Assembly: GCF_036346615.1 (NCBI RefSeq)
Contig: NZ_CP107836.1
Span: 1,798,001-1,862,000, forward strand
DNA from: Streptomyces sp. NBC_00523
GTDB taxonomy: Bacteria > Actinomycetota > Actinomycetes > Streptomycetales > Streptomycetaceae
Direction of reading: 5' to 3'
Length of the DNA stretch: 64,000 nt
The notes under the pieces are model-generated. The model was not told where the DNA came from and searched no databases. It was given only the letters and a program-made list of their open reading frames with translations. The translations under genes and the position numbers were made by a program. Below, in pieces: positions 51,069-59,781 of the stretch (position 1 is the first letter of the stretch; every line of letters begins with the position of its first letter).

Positions 51069-52670
51069 GTGACGGAGCGGCACGACGATGATCTCCCGGA
51101 CGGCCTCAGCGCGGCGGAGCTGGGCATGTGGCAGTCCTTCCGGAACGGCACGACCTACGACCTCCGGTCCCGCGACCGGGCCCGCGACGATCCGTTCGCC
51201 CCGCACGAGTGGGGCCCCGAGCGCAGTGTGGCGGCCCGGGTCGTCGCCCGGCTGCTGCTGAGCGGACCGCCGGCCCGGCCGGGCCGGGTGACGGCGCTGA
51301 AGCTCTGGGGCGTACGGATCACGGGGAAGCTGGACCTGGCGGGCGGGCGCGTCGATCCGTACGTGGAGCTGACCGGCTGCCGGTTCGACGAGGAGGTGGC
51401 GTTCCCGGAGTGCCACTTCACGACCCTGCGGCTGGTGGGGTGCGCGGTGCCCCGGATCGACGCGGCCCGGCTGCGCACCGAGGGCGATCTGCATCTGCCG
51501 CGCTGCCGGGTGGAGCGCGGGATCCGGCTCACGGACGCCCAGATCGGCACGGACCTGCTGGTCAACCAGATCGAGGTCGGCCCGGACCGGCAGGGGCGGG
51601 CGCTGCTCGGGGACGGTCTCGCGGTCGCCCAGGACCTCCAGGCCGAGATGGCCGACATGCTGGGCGAGCTGAGTCTGCGCGGGGCGAAGGTGGGCGGTTC
51701 GCTGAGCCTGCGCGGCAGCCGGCTGCGCGCGGGCCGGGGCCGCCGCGCGCTGAACGCCCCGCAGCTCAGCGTCGAGCGGACGCTGTACATGAGCGAGGCG
51801 TGGGTCAGCGTCGACACGGGGAACCAGGGCACCACTCCCCCGTACGGCATCGCGACCTCGCCGACCCCGGCGCACGGCACCCGCTCGCAGGTGTTCCGCT
51901 GCCGGGGCGGGGTGCGGCTGGACGACGGCAGGTTCGGGGACGCGGTGGACCTGCACAAGGCGGTGTTCGTGCTGGACGCGCACGAGGAGCTGTCGCTGCG
52001 CCGGACGGTCACTCCGGAGCTCCGGTTCAACCCTGAGCGGCCGGTGCGCGGCCGGGTGGTGCTCAACGGCGCGAAGGTCGTCACGCTGATCGACGTGTCG
52101 TCCAGCTGGCCGGGCCCGGGCGGGCTCGCGATGGGCGGCTTCGTGTACGAGAACCTCGTCCCGTACGGACACTTCCCGCTGTCCCGGCGCCTGGAGTGGG
52201 TGGCGGCGGCGACCCCGGAGTACGTGCCGGAGCCGTACGAGCGGCTGGCGGCGGTGCTCCGGAGCTGCGGGGAGGACGCGGACGCCCGGGAGGTGCTGCT
52301 CGCCAAGCAGCGCCGCCGCCGCGAGACCCTGCCGCCGGCCGGGAAGCTGTGGGGCTACCTCCAGGACTGGACGGTGGCGTACGGATACCGGCCGGGGCGG
52401 GCCGCGGTGTGGATGGCGGTGCTGTGGGCGGCGGGCACGCTGGCGTTCTCGCGGTACGACCCGGCCTCGATCAAGGGCGCGGAGCATCCGCAGTGGAACG
52501 CGGCGCTGTACGCGCTGGATCTGCTCATCCCGGTGATCGATCTCGGCCAGGACGGCTACTGGCGGATGGAGGGCGGCTGGCAGTGGATGGCGGCGGCGCT
52601 GATCCTGCTGGGTTGGATCCTGGCCACCACCGTCGCGGCGGGCGCCTCCCGGCTGCTGCGCCGGGGCTGA
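51069..52670 (+). CDS. Beta-helix (pentapeptide-like) membrane protein
   Basis: A 533-residue protein. Residues about 80-340 show repeating short motifs ([39 protein letters not shown]) of a right-handed beta-helix. A charged linker follows, then two hydrophobic segments at about 450-470 and 505-525 near the C-terminus. In databases similar Streptomyces proteins carry the uninformative label membrane-associated oxidoreductase; no redox motif is visible here. GTG at 51069 follows AAAGGGG. It is divergent from hisD. Function unknown. Confidence 0.7.
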   Translation: MTERHDDDLPDGLSAAELGMWQSFRNGTTYDLRSRDRARDDPFAPHEWGPERSVAARVVARLLLSGPPARPGRVTALKLWGVRITGKLDLAGGRVDPYVELTGCRFDEEVAFPECHFTTLRLVGCAVPRIDAARLRTEGDLHLPRCRVERGIRLTDAQIGTDLLVNQIEVGPDRQGRALLGDGLAVAQDLQAEMADMLGELSLRGAKVGGSLSLRGSRLRAGRGRRALNAPQLSVERTLYMSEAWVSVDTGNQGTTPPYGIATSPTPAHGTRSQVFRCRGGVRLDDGRFGDAVDLHKAVFVLDAHEELSLRRTVTPELRFNPERPVRGRVVLNGAKVVTLIDVSSSWPGPGGLAMGGFVYENLVPYGHFPLSRRLEWVAAATPEYVPEPYERLAAVLRSCGEDADAREVLLAKQRRRRETLPPAGKLWGYLQDWTVAYGYRPGRAAVWMAVLWAAGTLAFSRYDPASIKGAEHPQWNAALYALDLLIPVIDLGQDGYWRMEGGWQWMAAALILLGWILATTVAAGASRLLRRG

Positions 52671-52896
52671 CCGCCGGACGCCGGAGCGCGGGCCCCCTTC
52701 CCCGGTGACGGCGGGCCGCACGGGCCCCGGGCAGACCACGGACCTTCTGCCCACCACCGACGAGAATCAGCCAGAATCCCGGAATTCCTTTACCGCTCCT
52801 TGACCGATGACCGGGCAACCCATCCGCTCGGCACAAATGCTTCACAGCACACCCCCTGGCGCCCGTCTCCACCAGCGCTTTTGAATGGTCTGCACC

Positions 52897-53925
52897 ATGC
52901 CTTTCCTCCGCGCTCTGCTCCGAACCGCGCGCGTGATCCGGCACACCCCGGCGCTCTCCACCGGGCTGCCCACGGACCACGCCGTGCTGCTCGACGCCCC
53001 CGACGAACGGCTGTCCCCCGCGCTGGTGGCCGCCGCGGCCGGGGAGTACGAACCGGCCGCGAAGCTCCTGGCGACCACCCGGGACGCGGCCGAGTGGGAG
53101 AGCCGGGACCGCTATCTGAGACGACTCGTCGCGTTCGCCCGCAACCGGGACGGCTGGCTCGCGGACTGGCTGGCCGCCTCGCCGCACGATCCGGACGCGC
53201 TGCTCGTCAAGGCTCAGCTCTCGGTCGACCGCGCCTGGGAGTCTCCGGCGCGCGCGGAGCAGCTGCGCGAGGTGGGGCCGCTGATCACGGCGGCCGCCGC
53301 CGGTGATCCGCGCGACCCGGTGCCCTGGCGCCTGGCGCTGGACCACGCCCGGGGCACGCAGGCCACGCACACCACGTTCGAGGCGCTGTGGGGGGAGGCC
53401 CTCCAGCGCTCCACGCACCACTACGGCTGCCATGTCGCCGCCCTCCAGTACCTCTCGGCCGCCTGGTACGGCTCGCACCGCGAGTGCTTCGACTTCGCCG
53501 AGCGGGCCGCCGAGGACTCGGTGCCCAGCTCCCTGGTCCAGGCACTGCCGCTGCGGGCCGCGTTCGCGATGCTCACCGAAGGGCCGTGGGACACCCGGTC
53601 GACCTCGGTGCAGGTGGAGCGGATCGACGCGGCGGCGGACCTGGCGATCTCGCTGTCGGCCACCTTCGCCCCGGGCGACCCGTGGCCGGCCGAGGTCCGC
53701 AATCTGCTCGCGTACGTCCTGGTGGTACGGGGCCGGTGGGCCGAGGCGCTGGAGCAGTTCGGCCGGATCGGCCCGCACGCGTCCTCGTTCCCGTGGGCTT
53801 CGGTGTCCGGCGATCCGCTGGGCCGGTTCCTGGACGCGCGGGACGGCGCACGGCTCCGGGTGGCCTCCGCGACCCCGCTGAGGCAAGGCTCCGGGCGAGG
53901 GCGGGCGCGCGGCCATTACGCTTGA
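52897..53925 (+). CDS. TPR-like alpha-helical protein of unknown function
   Basis: A 342-residue, mostly alpha-helical soluble protein with paired-helix repeats of TPR type (for example DPDALLVKAQLSVDRAWESP and LLAYVLVVRGRWAEALEQFGRI). There are no catalytic motifs and no signal peptide. The tail (about 325-342) is basic and Gly/Arg-rich. I use ATG 52897; ATG 52885 would add four residues. The LON-domain gene follows after five bases, so the two are co-transcribed. Function not recognised. Confidence 0.6.
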   Translation: MPFLRALLRTARVIRHTPALSTGLPTDHAVLLDAPDERLSPALVAAAAGEYEPAAKLLATTRDAAEWESRDRYLRRLVAFARNRDGWLADWLAASPHDPDALLVKAQLSVDRAWESPARAEQLREVGPLITAAAAGDPRDPVPWRLALDHARGTQATHTTFEALWGEALQRSTHHYGCHVAALQYLSAAWYGSHRECFDFAERAAEDSVPSSLVQALPLRAAFAMLTEGPWDTRSTSVQVERIDAAADLAISLSATFAPGDPWPAEVRNLLAYVLVVRGRWAEALEQFGRIGPHASSFPWASVSGDPLGRFLDARDGARLRVASATPLRQGSGRGRARGHYA

Positions 53926-53930
53926 CCGCT

Positions 53931-54674
53931 GTGACCACCGCTCGCCTGCCCCTGTTCCCGCTGAACGCGGTGCTGTTCCCCGGCCTCGTGCTGCCCCTCA
54001 ACGTCTTCGAGGAGCGATATCGCGCCATGATGCGGTCGCTCCTGACCATCGATGAGGACGAACCGCGCCGGTTCGCCGTGGTCGCCATCCGCGACGGCCG
54101 GGAGACCGCCGTCACGGGTCTCGGCATGCCGGAGGCGGTCCGCAAGCCCGTCGAACGCGGCCCGGCCGACGGCTTCGGACCCGATCCCCTCCAGTCGCTG
54201 CACCGGGTGGGCTGCGTCGCCGACGCCGCGACCGTCCGGGAGCGCGCGGACGGCAGCTTCGAGGTCCTGGCCACCGGCACCACCCGGGTCCGGCTCCTGT
54301 CCGTGGACGCGAGCGGACCCTTCCTCACGGCCGAGCTGGAGGAGCTGGAGGAGGACCCGGGCGACGAGGCGGGCCCGCTCGCCGAGGGCGTCCTGCGGGC
54401 CTTCCGCGGCTACCAGAAGCGCCTGGCGGGCGCGAGCGAACGCTCCCTCACCACGGGCGCGGAGCTGCCGGACGACCCGTCGGTCGTCTCGTACCTGGTC
54501 GCCTCCACGGTGGTCCTGGACGTCCCCGCCAAGCAGCGGCTCCTCCAGGCCCCGGACACCGCGACCCGGCTCCGCGAGGAGCTGCGGATCCTGCGCGCGG
54601 AGACGGCGGTGATCCGGCACCTGCCCTCCCTCCCGGCGGTGGACCTGACCGTCGCCCCGACGCACCCCAACTGA
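53931..54674 (+). CDS. LON substrate-binding domain protein
   Basis: A 247-residue protein with an N-terminal LON (ATP-dependent protease La) substrate-binding domain: LPLFPLNAVLFPGLVLPLNVFEERYR (about residues 6-31) and a second part (EVLATGTTRVRLL). It lacks the ATPase and protease domains of Lon, so it may bind substrates as an adaptor, or act like the stand-alone YcaO-type LON proteins of actinobacteria. GTG at 53931; it ends five bases before the ybaK start. Confidence 0.82.
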   Translation: MTTARLPLFPLNAVLFPGLVLPLNVFEERYRAMMRSLLTIDEDEPRRFAVVAIRDGRETAVTGLGMPEAVRKPVERGPADGFGPDPLQSLHRVGCVADAATVRERADGSFEVLATGTTRVRLLSVDASGPFLTAELEELEEDPGDEAGPLAEGVLRAFRGYQKRLAGASERSLTTGAELPDDPSVVSYLVASTVVLDVPAKQRLLQAPDTATRLREELRILRAETAVIRHLPSLPAVDLTVAPTHPN

Positions 54675-54678
54675 GGCC

Positions 54679-55179
54679 ATGGCCAAGAAGCAGAAGAAGT
54701 CCCCGTCCGGCGGCACCCCCGCCACGGTCGCCCTGACGGCGGCGGGCACGGAGTTCACCGTGCACGCGTACGAGCACGACCCGGCGTCGCCCTCCTACGG
54801 CGAGGAGGCGGCCGAGGCCCTGGGCGTCTCCCCCGACCGCGTCTTCAAGACCCTGATCGCCGACGTGGACGGCCGCCTGACGGTCGCCGTCGTCCCGGTC
54901 GCCGGCTCCCTGGACCTGAAGGCCCTGGCCGCGGCGGCCGGCGGCAAACGCGCCACGATGGCGGACCCGGCCGCGGCGGAACGCACCACGGGCTACGTCC
55001 GGGGCGGCATCTCCCCCCTGGGCCAGCGCAAACGCCTCCCCACGGTCCTGGACGCGTCCTCCCGCACCCACCCCACGATCTGCGTCTCGGCGGGCCGCCG
55101 CGGCCTGGAGGTGGAACTGTCCCCGGAGGACCTGGCAGCCCTGACGGGCGCGGTGTTCGCGGACATCGGCCGGGGCTGA
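54679..55179 (+). CDS. ybaK: Cys-tRNA(Pro) deacylase YbaK
   Basis: A 166-residue editing-domain protein of the YbaK/ProX family. It has the VFKTLIADVDGR and RTTGYVRGGISPLGQRKRLP stretches (about residues 55-66 and 103-122) that form the binding pocket. It hydrolyses mischarged Cys-tRNA(Pro) after release from prolyl-tRNA synthetase. It starts five bases after the LON gene, likely same transcript. Confidence 0.92.
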   Translation: MAKKQKKSPSGGTPATVALTAAGTEFTVHAYEHDPASPSYGEEAAEALGVSPDRVFKTLIADVDGRLTVAVVPVAGSLDLKALAAAAGGKRATMADPAAAERTTGYVRGGISPLGQRKRLPTVLDASSRTHPTICVSAGRRGLEVELSPEDLAALTGAVFADIGRG

Positions 55180-55182
55180 CGC

Positions 55183-55277
55183 CCTCCAGCCCCGCCGGCG
55201 TGTGAGGCGCGGGGTCCGGGGCAGAGCCGAACCTCCAGCCCCGCCGGCGCTTGAGGCGCGGGGTCCGGGGCAGAGCC
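55183..55277. repeat. Two tandem copies of a Streptomyces dispersed repeat
   Basis: A 46-base unit (beginning CCTCCAGCCCCGCCGGCG and ending GGGGCAGAGCC) occurs twice, at 55183-55228 and 55232-55277, period 49, with two differences. It is related to the repeats at 10069 and 29257. It lies between converging ybaK and DUF2567 genes. Confidence 0.7.
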
Positions 55278-55323
55278 CCGGTTTCGGGAAGGGGCGGGTA
55301 GGGGAAAGCCCCGCGCAGCGGCC

Positions 55324-56046
55324 CTACGCCCCGTCGGACCCGGAAGACGGCACCCCGGACGACGGCGCCGAAGGCGCCCCCGGCCCCCACCCCCCGTAAG
55401 ACGCCCACTCCCCCTCGAACTCCCGCGGCCCCCAAGCCGCGGTCAATCCCAGATGCACCACCATCGCCGCCAGCCCCCAAGCCAGCAGCACCCCATGCGC
55501 GTGCATCTCCAGAGGCGCGTCGAACACGACCCCCTTGCCGACCTCACGCGCGTGCGCGACCACATCGGACGTCGGCCCCAGCCGCGTCCCGAGCTGCCAC
55601 GCCAGCAGCGACCCGAGGACGCTGCCCACCGCGAGACCCACCGTCAGCCAGATACCGCCGCGCCGGTGGAACAAGAACACGAGCCCCGCCGAAACCGCCC
55701 CGAACGCCAGCCCGAGCAGCGCGAACGTGCCGTCGGCGCCGATCGCCTCCTCGCCCTCGCTGTCGTTGAGGAAGACCGCGGTGTTGTCGGAAATCAGCGG
55801 CACCCGGGGCGCCAGCCACAGCCAGAGCAGCCCCATCAGGACTCCGGCGACGGTCACCACGGCGGCGACGATCCCCGCCCGCCGCAGATCCGCCCGCAGC
55901 TCCTCCCGGTCCACCCCCGGCGAGGGCGCCAGGTGGGAGCCGTACACAGCGGCGGGACCACCCGGCTCACCCCCCGGACCCGGCTTCTGCCAGTCGTGGT
56001 GGTCGTCGGACGAGGGCCGGTTCGGCGGCGTCAGAGGTGCGGTCAC
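55324..56046 (-). CDS. DUF2567 membrane protein
   Basis: A 240-residue protein of the actinobacterial DUF2567 family. It has a Pro/Gly-rich N-terminal tail, four hydrophobic segments (about 60-80, 107-126, 132-150, 184-204) and a low-complexity Ser/Gly tail. Function unknown. GTG at 56046. It lies 34 bases after the ABC permease gene and shares its direction, so a link to the exporter is possible. Confidence 0.75.
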   Translation of the reverse strand: MTAPLTPPNRPSSDDHHDWQKPGPGGEPGGPAAVYGSHLAPSPGVDREELRADLRRAGIVAAVVTVAGVLMGLLWLWLAPRVPLISDNTAVFLNDSEGEEAIGADGTFALLGLAFGAVSAGLVFLFHRRGGIWLTVGLAVGSVLGSLLAWQLGTRLGPTSDVVAHAREVGKGVVFDAPLEMHAHGVLLAWGLAAMVVHLGLTAAWGPREFEGEWASYGGWGPGAPSAPSSGVPSSGSDGA

Positions 56047-56080
56047 CGTGCCATCGTGCCAGGCGCCCGTGAGCCGCGCC

Positions 56081-56866
56081 TCACCGGACCGCCGCCCTGC
56101 GGTACGCCCAGGTGGCGACGGCGAGCGAGACGACCCCGACGACGGCGCAGACCGCGAGGTCGAGCGCGACGACCGCCCAGTCGGGATGGGCGCCGAAGGA
56201 CCGGGCCAGCGCCTCGACCCCGTACGTGGACGGCAGCAGATCGCGCGCCCAGCCCACCGGCTCCGGCAGCCGGTCGGCCGGCAGGACGCCCAGCAGCAGC
56301 GCGGCGGACATGCCGAGCTGTCCGAGGAGCGTGGCGAGTTCCTGGCGCGGCGCGAGGAGCCCCAGCGCGGCGCCGAGGCCCGAGAGCGCCGCGCCGGAGA
56401 GCGGCACGACGGCCACGAGCACCCACAGATGCGCCATCGGCAGCCCGAACAGCACGCTGCCGGTCACCGCGGTGACGACGGTCCCGGGCACGGTGAAGGA
56501 GGCGTACGCCCCCGCCGCGCCGAGCACGACGGCGGCGGGCGGCACGGGCAGCGTGGCGTAGTGGTCGAGCCCGCCGCCCGCCCGCAGCTGCCCGAAGTAC
56601 TGGGCGAGGAGGTTCAGCGCGACGAAGGCGACGACCAGGACGCTGGACCCGGCGACGACGGCCCGCGCCTCGGAGCCGCCGTCCACCACCCCGCGCATGA
56701 GGATCATGATGCCGATGGACTGGAAGGTCGCCACGAAGAGCAGCGGGATGCGGGCCACCCGGGCCCGGGAGAGCTGGGCGCGGTAGACGGCCGCGAGGGA
56801 GGGGAACAGCCGGGCCCGGGGGGCGAGCGTCGCGGCCGCCCCGGCCACCGCACCGATTCCGCTCAT
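56081..56866 (-). CDS. ABC-2 type transporter permease
   Basis: A 261-residue integral membrane protein with six hydrophobic segments in ABC-2 (drug/polysaccharide exporter) arrangement, ending in the conserved LPSTYGVEALARSF region near residue 215. It is coupled to the ATPase gene by ATGA. Export of an unknown hydrophobic compound is the likely role. Confidence 0.85.
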   Translation of the reverse strand: MSGIGAVAGAAATLAPRARLFPSLAAVYRAQLSRARVARIPLLFVATFQSIGIMILMRGVVDGGSEARAVVAGSSVLVVAFVALNLLAQYFGQLRAGGGLDHYATLPVPPAAVVLGAAGAYASFTVPGTVVTAVTGSVLFGLPMAHLWVLVAVVPLSGAALSGLGAALGLLAPRQELATLLGQLGMSAALLLGVLPADRLPEPVGWARDLLPSTYGVEALARSFGAHPDWAVVALDLAVCAVVGVVSLAVATWAYRRAAVR

Positions 56867-57879
56867 GCCTTCACCAGTCCCTTGGTCGCGCCGCCGCCGA
56901 GCGCGAGGTAGACGTCCTCCAGGCTCGGCGTCGCCAGGCTGAAGTCGTCCAGCGCCGCGAAGGCCGCTCCCCCGGTCACCGCGGCGACCGCCGCCCGCGC
57001 CTCGTCGGGCGCGAGCCGCAGCGCCCAGCGCCGCCCGGACTCCTGCGCACGCGCGCGCAGGGCCGCGACCTCGGGGACCTCCAGGGGGGCGCGGTCGCGC
57101 CACACCAGCTCGACCCGGACCTCCCCGGCGACGCGCTCCTTGAGCCCGGCGGGGGTGTCGCAGGCGATGACCTTGCCGCGTTCGATGACGGCGACCCGGT
57201 CGAGGACGGTCTCGGCCTCGATGACGTTGTGGGTGACGAGCAGGACCGTGGCGCCGCGCTCCGCGCGCCGCCGGTCGACGGCGGCCCAGACGGCGCGCCG
57301 GGCCACCGGGTCCATGCCGGTCGTGGGCTCGTCCAGGACGAGCACGGGGCGCTCCCCGACGAGCGCGGCGGCGAAGCAGGCGAGGCGCCGCTGGCCGCCG
57401 GAGAGCTTCTTCAGCGGCCGGCCCGCGAGGTCGGTGAGCCCGAGCTCGTCCAGGACGGCGTCGCGCTCGGCCCGGGCCTCGCGCACCGGGAGCCCGCGCA
57501 GCCGCCCGGTGGTCTCGGCGGCGAGGCCGACGGTCAGCTCGTCCAGGGCGGTGGACTCCTGCCCGAGGTAGCCGATCAGCCGGGAGGCCCGCTCGGGGTG
57601 GCGCACGAGGTCGTGGCCGAGGATGTCGACGCTGCCGGAGTCGGGCCGCATCAGCCCGGTGAGCTGGCGTACGAGGGTGGACTTGCCGGCTCCGTTGGGC
57701 CCGAGCAGTCCGAAGATCTCCCCCCGCCGGACGTCGAGGCTGATGCCGTCGGTGGCGCGCACTTCGGGGGTCGCGGGCGTGCCGCGGCGGCCCCGGGCCG
57801 GGGGGTAGGTCTTCACCAGATCGCGCACCGCGCACACGGTGCCGCTCGCCGTCGGCGCCTGCACTGTCCCCGTACTCAC
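56863..57879 (-). CDS. ABC transporter ATP-binding protein (drug-export type)
   Basis: A 338-residue ATPase. Walker A is GPNGAGKSTLV (about residues 60-70), the signature LSGGQRRLA (about 158-166), Walker B PVLVLDEPTTG, and the H-loop VTHN. A C-terminal extension (about 235-338) is typical of ABC-2 drug-resistance ATPases (DrrA-like). It pairs with the permease that overlaps it by ATGA. GTG at 57879. Confidence 0.9.
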   Translation of the reverse strand: MSTGTVQAPTASGTVCAVRDLVKTYPPARGRRGTPATPEVRATDGISLDVRRGEIFGLLGPNGAGKSTLVRQLTGLMRPDSGSVDILGHDLVRHPERASRLIGYLGQESTALDELTVGLAAETTGRLRGLPVREARAERDAVLDELGLTDLAGRPLKKLSGGQRRLACFAAALVGERPVLVLDEPTTGMDPVARRAVWAAVDRRRAERGATVLLVTHNVIEAETVLDRVAVIERGKVIACDTPAGLKERVAGEVRVELVWRDRAPLEVPEVAALRARAQESGRRWALRLAPDEARAAVAAVTGGAAFAALDDFSLATPSLEDVYLALGGGATKGLVKA

Positions 57880-57991
57880 GAGGTACGAGGGTACGGGGTC
57901 CGGGGACCGGCATTACGCCCGGGGCCGCACCGATCGGACATCAACGCCACGGACGGCGGCCGGGTTGAGCGGCCCTCGCGCGAATGTGGAC

Positions 57992-59302
57992 TCAGTCTCC
58001 GGCGGGCCCGGATTTCCCGGCCTTCTCCGCGGCCCGCTCGGCCGCCGGGGCGTGGTCGGCGGCGGTCCGTACGTCGATCTCGCGCCAGAAGCCCGCCCGG
58101 ATCGCGTACCGGTCGTGCTCGTCGATCTGATCGTCCTTGTGGGCGAGGAGGCCGAAGCGGGCCGCGTACCGCAGGAGTTCGCCGTCGATGCGGTGCGGGA
58201 TACGCGGGTAGAGGGCGGAGAGCTTCTGCAGATGGCCGGTCTCCGGGAGCCGTTCCATCCAGCGCCGGGCGAAGACCTGGCCCACCTCGAAGGGGTCGCC
58301 GCCGACCGTGGTGATGTCCTCCTCGCGGTCGGCCCAGCGCTGTTCGGCGCTGGTCAGCTGGGCGAGCGTCGGCAGGGACGCGGTCTCCGGGGGCTCGCCC
58401 AGCGGACCGCCGCGCTCCACCCAGCCCCGGTCCGACGACCAGCGCAGGGTCGCCGCGGGCTGCGGGGCGGGCTGCCGCTCGGCCGGTCCGGCGGGCCCGC
58501 GCAGGGTGCCGGCCAGGTCCTTCGGGGTGGGCACGCCCTTGGTGCCGGGGCCGTGCGCGGGCGGGGCGGGGGCCTCACCGGGCCGGGGCGCCGCCTCCTC
58601 GTCGTCGCGAGCCGTCTCCGCCTGCGCGGCGGCCCGCGACGCGCGCTCGGCGGAGGCGGCGAGGGCCGATTCGGGCAGCGGGGCGGAGAGGATCGCGGCG
58701 ATCTCGGGGCGCGGGACGGGCGGCGGGGCGCAGAGGCCGCCGGTCTCCTTGGCCCGGACGGCCTGGGTGATCCAGGCGCGGTCCAGGACGCGGCGCTCGT
58801 CGGCCTCGGCGACCAGGTCCTCGGACTGGTTGTAGTCGCCGTCGGCGGCCTGGACGGCCCAGAGGTGGACGGCGACGCCGTGCTCCTTGGCGGACATCAG
58901 ACCGGGGAGCAGGTCGCCGTCGCCGGTCACCAGGACCACGTCGGAGCAGGCGCGGTTGCGGGCGAGCTCGGTCAGCTCGGCGTGCATCGCGGCGTCGACG
59001 CCCTTCTGCGCCCAGCGTCCGTCACTGCGGGTGAGGGCTCCGAGCCGGACGGTGACCCGGGGCATCACGCGCAGCCTGCGGTGCTCGGGCTGCGGGACGC
59101 GGTCGGGGGCGCCGTCGAACCAGTAGATCCGCAGCAGCGGCTGCGCGGTGTCGGCCTCGGCGCGCTCGCGCAGCTGCTGGATGAGGGCCGCGTGGTCGAC
59201 GGTGATGCGGGACCGGGCGGGCTCTCCTGCCAGCAGACTCGCGGCTGCGCCCAGCAAGTAGCCGGCGTCCACCAGGACGACGCAACGGTCCACGCGTTCC
59301 AC
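57992..59302 (-). CDS. NYN-domain (PIN-like) protein
   Basis: A 436-residue protein. The N-terminal NYN/PIN-like domain (about residues 1-150) has CVVLVDAGYLLGAA with one catalytic aspartate and VVLVTGDGDLLPGL with two more, the pattern of metal-dependent RNases of the LabA type. A low-complexity Pro/Ala/Glu linker (about 200-280) precedes a C-terminal helical domain (about 330-420) of unknown role. GTG at 59302. It probably cleaves or processes RNA; the target is unknown. Confidence 0.8.
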   Translation of the reverse strand: MERVDRCVVLVDAGYLLGAAASLLAGEPARSRITVDHAALIQQLRERAEADTAQPLLRIYWFDGAPDRVPQPEHRRLRVMPRVTVRLGALTRSDGRWAQKGVDAAMHAELTELARNRACSDVVLVTGDGDLLPGLMSAKEHGVAVHLWAVQAADGDYNQSEDLVAEADERRVLDRAWITQAVRAKETGGLCAPPPVPRPEIAAILSAPLPESALAASAERASRAAAQAETARDDEEAAPRPGEAPAPPAHGPGTKGVPTPKDLAGTLRGPAGPAERQPAPQPAATLRWSSDRGWVERGGPLGEPPETASLPTLAQLTSAEQRWADREEDITTVGGDPFEVGQVFARRWMERLPETGHLQKLSALYPRIPHRIDGELLRYAARFGLLAHKDDQIDEHDRYAIRAGFWREIDVRTAADHAPAAERAAEKAGKSGPAGD

Positions 59303-59524
59303 CCTCTTCCAGGCAATCGGGATCGGGTTTTCTCAGGGTTCCTTCGAGTCTGCCCGACCACGCCGGGGTTAACGGCCGGAACTCGATCATCGGCGTGGCG
59401 GATCGCGAAAAGCGCGCATCATACCCCGCCACTACGCACGGTAATGATCCGACATGCGATGTTTATCCGATTATGTGAATCTGACGGTGGTCCTGGCCCC
59501 GAGAGTCCTTATAGGAGGAACACC
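59303..59524. promoter_or_regulatory. Divergent promoter region, NYN gene versus small hydrophilic protein
   Basis: This 222-base region is AT-rich by local standards. CCACGCCG (59358-59365) and CGGCGTGG (59391-59398) form an inverted repeat. I cannot assign clear promoter boxes. Confidence 0.3.
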
Positions 59525-59704
59525 ATGGCCAAGAACAAGAACCGCAAGCAGGGCAGCCAGCAGGATCGCGCTTCGCAGGCGGAGCGCGCTTCCGAGCAGT
59601 CGCGCTCGACGGCCACCGAGGCCCAGAGCTCGATGCAGTCGCAGGCGCAGGGCAGCCCTGCCGATGTTGCACGCAAGCATCAGCGGCGCTTCGGCCACAA
59701 CTGA
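59525..59704 (+). CDS. 59-residue hydrophilic Streptomyces small protein
   Basis: A 59-residue protein with no hydrophobic segment. It starts MAKNKNRKQGSQQDRASQAE and is rich in Gln, Ser, Lys and Arg, ending RKHQRRFGHN. The RBS AGGAGG lies six bases before the ATG, among the strongest in the window. The composition is like small acid-soluble or DNA-associated proteins. A terminator follows at 59727-59766. Function unknown; I believe close relatives are widespread in Streptomyces. Confidence 0.75.
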   Translation: MAKNKNRKQGSQQDRASQAERASEQSRSTATEAQSSMQSQAQGSPADVARKHQRRFGHN

Positions 59705-59726
59705 CCGGACTCCCGGTAAGGCACAC

Positions 59727-59766
59727 CGAGAGGGGCGACCCCGCGCAAGCGGAGCCGCCCCTCTCG
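59727..59766. terminator. Bidirectional terminator, small protein/dnaE
   Basis: CGAGAGGGGCG (59727-59737) and CGCCCCTCTCG (59756-59766) are perfect 11-base complements with an 18-base loop, between converging genes. Confidence 0.7.
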
Positions 59767-59781
59767 TACGCGTACCGGCGA

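Noticed and set aside
55183..55277. Tandem repeat considered as a CRISPR fragment
   Set aside because: Only two units, no unique spacer between them, and no cas genes; it matches dispersed intergenic repeats elsewhere in the window.
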